Source: Selaginella moellendorffii (taxonomy: Eukaryota; Streptophyta; Lycopodiopsida; Selaginellales; Selaginellaceae). Taken from it: DNA of 64,000 bases. Both the position numbers and the translations under genes were made by a program. Positions within the stretch are counted from its first letter, which is position 1; each line of letters begins with the position of its first letter. The notes beneath the pieces were generated by a model that was given only the letters and a program-made list of their open reading frames with translations, ran no database searches and was not told the DNA's origin. The stretch is taken from contig NW_003314271.1 of NCBI RefSeq assembly GCF_000143415.4, forward strand, positions 2,367,642 to 2,431,641, in the 5' to 3' direction. Below are positions 59,233 to 64,000 of the stretch, in pieces.

Positions 59233-62200
59233 ATGGCAAGGGCAGGGCGTAAGCGAACCCAGGCGGAGACAGAACCTCCGCCAGAGCTGGAGCCTCCGGT
59301 CGAACAAGAGGCTATGGATGAGGAATCCTTGCATGAGGAGGACTCTAGTGAGGAAACTTCCAAACAGGAGTCCGGTGGCGAGGTTCGGTCGTCCAAGGCT
59401 CGATTGGACGTTCTAGAAGGTCAATTGGCGCAGACCAATGCCCTGCTGGAGACTCTCGTACGCAAGCTAAAGCGTGACGAGAAACGGAAGAAAAGGCGAA
59501 AGACTGCGGATGCTGGCAGCGCAGAAGGTGCGGACCCTTCGGCAGGGACTGAGGCAAAACCAGACAAGGTCGAACAGACCGAAGTGGAATCAGTCCCTCA
59601 GGCAGTTCCCAAGTACAAACCAAAGCCCCCACCGGTGTTCAAGGGAGTGAACGACTATAAGGTTGTGGAGGATTGGTTTTACGATATGGAGGACTACTTC
59701 CGAGCGTTACGGTTACCGAGCTCGGAGAAGGTCCCATGTGCAAAACCATACTTGGCAGATAATGCCAAGTCTTGGTGGAGAACAACGGAGGCCAACGAAG
59801 GACCGGTGGCCACCTGGGACATGATGAAGGCGAGGATCCGCGCGACATACGTTCCTCCGAATGCCACTCTGCATCTGAGAGATGAGCTGAGTAGGCTGAA
59901 GCAGACTGGAACCATCCAGGAATATGTGAATGGGTTCATGGCAAAGAGGATACTTGTCACGGACATGGGGGATATGGATGCGTTCCATGCCTTTATATCA
60001 GGTTTGCAAACCTGGGCTCGCGGTGAGGTGATGCGCTGGAACCCGACCAACTACAAGGAAGCGTTGGATGCGGCCATCAAGGTGCATTTCAACGATAACC
60101 TGCGAAAGGGGAACACGACGGGGTCGGGATCCACATTTCACAAAGGGGCCAAACCGAGGGGAACATATAGCAGGGGGAAATTCAAGAAGAGTTTCTCTAA
60201 GAATGAGTCCTCGGGATTTCGGAAAGGCAAATCCGGTGGCCAGCGAGCAAGTACGTGGGGGAGTCAAGCGAAAAGAGACAAACCCACGGATAAGAAGGTC
60301 AAGTCATATAGCAGCGTGGGAAACAACGTATGCTATAACTGCGGTGAAGCGGGACACTTTTCAAGGGAATGTCCCTACCCGAAGAAGGCCAGAGCCAATA
60401 TGGCCATCAAGTCGGGCGAAGTCCAAAATGAGGTATGTGATCCAGTCCCTAACTCAAAGTTACTCATTACACGAGCAACTTTGGTAGAGAGTCGTTCGCG
60501 ACATCTACTAGCCCTCCGAGGGAAGCTCGGAGGTAGCTTTGTTAAGATCCTTATTGACACGGGTGCTTCGGATAATTTTGTGGCTGCAGACATAGTCCGG
60601 CAAGCCGGACTAACGGTGCAGCGGCTAGGCGAACCAAGGACTATAGAGTTTGTTCAAGGTAGCCAAAGCACCGATGAGGTACTTCGACAAGCGAAAGTCG
60701 AAGTAGGGACTTGGAAGGTAGACATGGATTTCACCGTGTTGGACATGGCGGGATTTGACGTGATCTTCGGAATGGATTGGTTCAATCGGTTCGTGGTAGC
60801 CCTACATGGACAAGGTAGGAACCTTGTGGTACTGGCGAATGCCCAAGGAAGAAGATCTAGGGTGGAAGCCCAGGATCTAAAGGTAGGGCAAAGCAAGGCC
60901 AAAGAATCCTGCTTAAACCTGGTGTCCACGAGAGGACAACTCACTAAAGGAACTAAGGCAGCCTTTTTGTGCTTACTCTCGGTGAAGAGTGACAAAAAGA
61001 CAAGAACGGAAGAAGTGCCTTTAGTGATCCAGCGGGTGTTGGACCAATTCCAGGATACCATGCCGGAGGAGCTACCGGCGGGGCTGCCCCCAGCACGACC
61101 GATAGAACATAAGATTGAGCTGGTCGAGGGTGCTGAGGCAGTGGTTCGTCCCCCTTATCGTTTGAACGAAAAAGAACTCAAGGAGCTCAAGTGCCAACTA
61201 GAGGAGTTGGTGGACAAAGGGTATGTTAGGTTGAGCAAGTCGCCGTATGGGGCGCCGGTGTTATTTGTGAAAAAGAAAGATGGATCTATGCGCATGTGCA
61301 TAGACTACCGCTTGCTCAACAAGTATACAAAGAAGAACAAGTACCCTTTGCCAAGGATTGAGGACCTGTTCGATAGGTTGGGAAAGGCAAAATACTTCTC
61401 GAGGATTGACCTAAGGTCAGGATACTACCAGATCAGGGTAGCCGAGGAAGATGTCGAGAAGACAACCTGTCGAACGAGGTATGGGAGCTTTGAGTTTCTG
61501 GTGATGCCCTTCGGGCTATGTAATGCGCCGGCAACGTTTTCGGCGCTAATGAACCACGTCTTTGTACCCTATTTGGATCGCTTCGTGGTCGTCTATATCG
61601 ACGACATCCTGATCTATAGCGAGACGCTAGAAGAGCATGCCGAACACTTGGCGAAGGTGTTTGAGAAACTAAGGGAACACAAGCTGTATGCTAAAGAGAG
61701 CAAATGTGACTTTGCTCAACAAGAGGTAAAGTTTCTCGGGCATGTGGTGGGCCAGGACGGGCTCAAGGTGGACCCGGAGAAGGTCCAAGCGATCCAGGAA
61801 TGGGAGCGACCATCGAATGTACATGAGTTGAGGGCGTTCCTGGGGCTATGCAACTACTATCGAAAGTTTATCAGACACTATTCGAGAGTAGCCCTGCCCT
61901 TAACGGACCAAACAGGAAAAGGGAAGATGGTATGGACAGCAGAATGCGAGGCGGCATTCGTCCACCTCAAAGGGAAGTTGAGGAAGGCTCCCGTATTGGC
62001 ATTGCCAGACTTTGGTAAGGACTTTGAGGTAGAAACGGATGCTTCGGACTTTGCGTTGGGCGCAGTTCTGAAGCAAGACAACCATCCGGTAGCGTTCTTC
62101 TCGAAGAAGCTGGACAAGGCTCAACGGAAGTGGCCTGCCCATGAGAAAGAATTGTTTGCGGTGGTCAAGGCACTCAAGGAGTGGCGACACTACCTTGGGA

Positions 62201-64000
62201 GACACTTCAAGGTTTACACGGACAATGTGGCGACGAAACACTTCTTGTCACAGCCCGACCTAAGAGGGAAACAAGGTCGGTGGGCCAATGCCTTGGCCGA
62301 GTTTGATTGCGAAATTCTGTACAAGCCTGGGAAGAGCAACATCGTGGCGGATGCGCTAAGTCGAAAAGCGAGCTTGAAGTTGGCAATATCCAGCGCAACA
62401 GCAACCTTCTGGGACGATGTGCGGACAGCATATGAGAACGATGGTCTAGCACAAGAAGTGTTGCTGAGGAATCTAGAGGCGCGGGAAGCTCACCAGAGAG
62501 GTGAGCTGCCAACGGAAGAGAAAACGGGCTATGCGGAACGCAACGGACTCATTTATTACAAGCAAACGAGGGTGTATGTTCCAGAAGGGGAACTAAGGAA
62601 GGTGGCCTTAGAAGAGTGTCATGACGGACCTCTTGCGGGACACGGCGGAGTGCCCAAGACGATGGGCTTACTCAAGAGGAAGTACCATTGGCCAGATATG
62701 GCTAAGGACGTCCAAGACTATGTAAAGACATGTCCAACATGTCAGCAGGTCAAAGCCGTGACTAAGGCTAGTGGGGGCTTGTTGCAAAGCATCCCAATTC
62801 CAGATCGCCCGTGGAAATGTCTTACGATGGACTTCATCACGGGACTACCCCCAAGCGAGGGGTTTGATGCGATATTCGTGGTGGTGGACCGATTTTCAAA
62901 GATGGCACATTTCATACCCACCACAACGGACGTGGATGCGGAAGGTGTGGCGAAGCTGTTCTTTGAACAAGTGGTTCGAGTGCGGGGAAGGCCGGAAGAG
63001 ATTATCTCAGATCGAGATAAGATCTTCACTAGTAGGTTCTGGAGGACACTCCTAGAACAGTATCGCACCAAATTGAAATTCAGCACAGCCTATCACCCAC
63101 AGACAGGTAATGGGTATTAAGTCAAGATTGATGGCACTAACACTTCTTGACAGACGGACAAACGGAAAGGGTGAATAGGCAGCTGGAGGATTATTTGCAA
63201 TGCTATGTCTCGGGAGACCAGACCGACTGGGTAAGTCATTTGGGACTTGCGGAAATGTGTTATAACAACTCACCACACTCAAGCATCGGGGTGAGTCCAT
63301 GGGAAGTCATCAATGGGCGAGCTATTGAAGGTCCTGTGGAACTCGGCGTGGCCGAGTATCATGGAGAGTTACCCGCAGTGGAGGCATTCACGGCGGAAAG
63401 ACTCAACATTTGGAATCTAGTGAGGGATTCCTTGGAACGGGCTCAACAAAGGCAAACTAAGTACGCGAACCAAAAGCGTCGGGATGTGGAGTTCCAAGCT
63501 GGGGAGAAGGTGTGGCTGAACACCAAGAACCTCAGACTACCAAGCTGGATCAGCCGAAAGTTGACCCAAAGGTAAAGACGCATGTATTCCTGTAAATGAA
63601 TTGATCTTGAGTTCCTTAAGCAGGTTCGCGGGGCCTTATGAAATTGAGGCACGAATCGGTAAAGTGGCTTACCGACTCCGACTTCCTCGAGAGATGGGGA
63701 AGATGCACCCAGTGTTCCACGTGAACTTACTCAAGCCGTACTTTGAGGATCCGCTTCGCAAGGACCAAGTAAGACCTTTACCTGAGGTTATCCAAGGGGA
63801 AGAGGAATACGAAGTCGAGGCCATCCTCAATGCGCGCAAGAGCAAGCGACAAGGACGCGAGGTGAGAGAGTTCCATGTGAAGTGGAAAGGATTTCCACAC
63901 TGCGAAGCAACATGGGAACCGGAGGAGAACCTAGCGAACGCACGAGATCTAGTGGAGGAATTTCTGCATGGCAGAACTCTATGTACTTATGCAAAGTTCA
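59233..64000 (+). CDS. Gypsy chromovirus gag-pol, partial at the window end
   Basis: A single polyprotein frame starts at ATG 59,233. Gag has capsid blocks [20 protein letters not shown] and [10 protein letters not shown], then a CCHC knuckle [14 protein letters not shown]. Protease: [12 protein letters not shown]. Reverse transcriptase: [43 protein letters not shown]. RNase [14 protein letters not shown]. Integrase: HHCC finger ([27 protein letters not shown]), core Asp in [11 protein letters not shown], second Asp in IISDRDKIF, then catalytic Glu in GQTERVN. GPY/F region [13 protein letters not shown] and a chromodomain ([33 protein letters not shown]) follow. Two intron-like gaps, 63,107-63,153 and 63,572-63,623, must be skipped for the frame to continue. 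It is open to the window end. No other defect is seen, so the copy looks young. Confidence 0.92.
63107..63153 (+). other. 47-nt intron-like segment in the integrase
   Basis: The coding sequence is cut after ...CACAGACAG by GTAATGGGTATTAAG... and resumes after ...CTTGACAG with ACGGACAAACG. Removal restores [12 protein letters not shown], the most conserved integrase string. The segment has GT-AG ends, length 47 (not a multiple of 3), an in-frame TAA at 63,118-63,120, and a branch-point-like CACTAAC ending at 63,141, 12 bases before the 3' end. Size and signals match the introns of the cellular genes in this window. Confidence 0.8.
63572..63623 (+). other. 52-nt intron-like segment after the integrase core
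   Basis: The frame runs to ...GACCCAAAG, is cut by GTAAAGACGC...TTAAGCAG, and resumes with GTTCGCGGGGCC, restoring [20 protein letters not shown] at the GPY/F region. It has GT-AG ends, length 52 (not a multiple of 3), and an in-frame stop at its first bases (TAA at 63,573-63,575). Confidence 0.78.

Noticed and set aside
59345-63086. Minus-strand frames opposite the Gypsy polyprotein
   Set aside because: Antisense shadows of a frame with complete retroviral motifs.
63118-63120. Premature stop as evidence of a dead element
   Set aside because: The stop lies inside a segment with full intron signals whose removal restores the conserved integrase string; a simple nonsense mutation does not explain the extra 47 bases.

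Overview
This window looks like nuclear DNA of a compact-genome land plant. A lycophyte such as Selaginella moellendorffii is the best guess. The signs are land-plant gene families (plant SCAR, VQ, CIP7, TOM1, DUF7086), many introns of only about 45-70 nt with clean GT-AG ends, 60-290 bp head-to-head promoters, and dense Ty3/Gypsy and Ty1/Copia retrotransposons. The species call is inference; no database was searched.

Layout. Positions 1-13,660 are a retrotransposon graveyard. They hold two related LTRs (566-1,699 and 11,775-12,676) each followed by a tRNA-Met-type primer site, a tandemly duplicated 1.7-2.4 kb unit, an inverted truncated LTR, and a decayed gag. A broken Dof-like zinc-finger ORF (13,745-14,420) and a doubtful Cys-rich ORF follow. 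The first gene island (15,432-22,996) carries, all on the minus strand, a SCAR/WAVE actin regulator, a DUF7086 protein and an AGD14-type ArfGAP. A TE-rich, AT-rich gap (23,000-26,200) contains an LTR copy that has swallowed a fragment of that ArfGAP gene.

The main gene island (26,219-53,247) has eleven genes: an unrecognised 449-aa protein with a GC-AG intron, a VQ-motif protein, PET100-like, WDR5, CIP7-like, CENP-O-like, APC4, a clade-F-like PP2C, CCDC124, CWC22 and TOM1/THH1-like. Three divergent pairs share short promoters with telobox motifs: PET100/WDR5, CENP-O/APC4 (61 bp, both mitotic) and CCDC124/CWC22 (102 bp).

From 53,300 to the end the window is again retrotransposon: a decayed Copia pol, a truncated Gypsy gag, and, inserted in that gag, an apparently young chromodomain Gypsy element (LTR 58,050-59,173, gag-pol from 59,233 past the window end). 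Its pol frame is interrupted by two short intron-like segments. The first lies just before the integrase catalytic glutamate, so full integrase seems to need splicing. This is the most unusual feature of the window.
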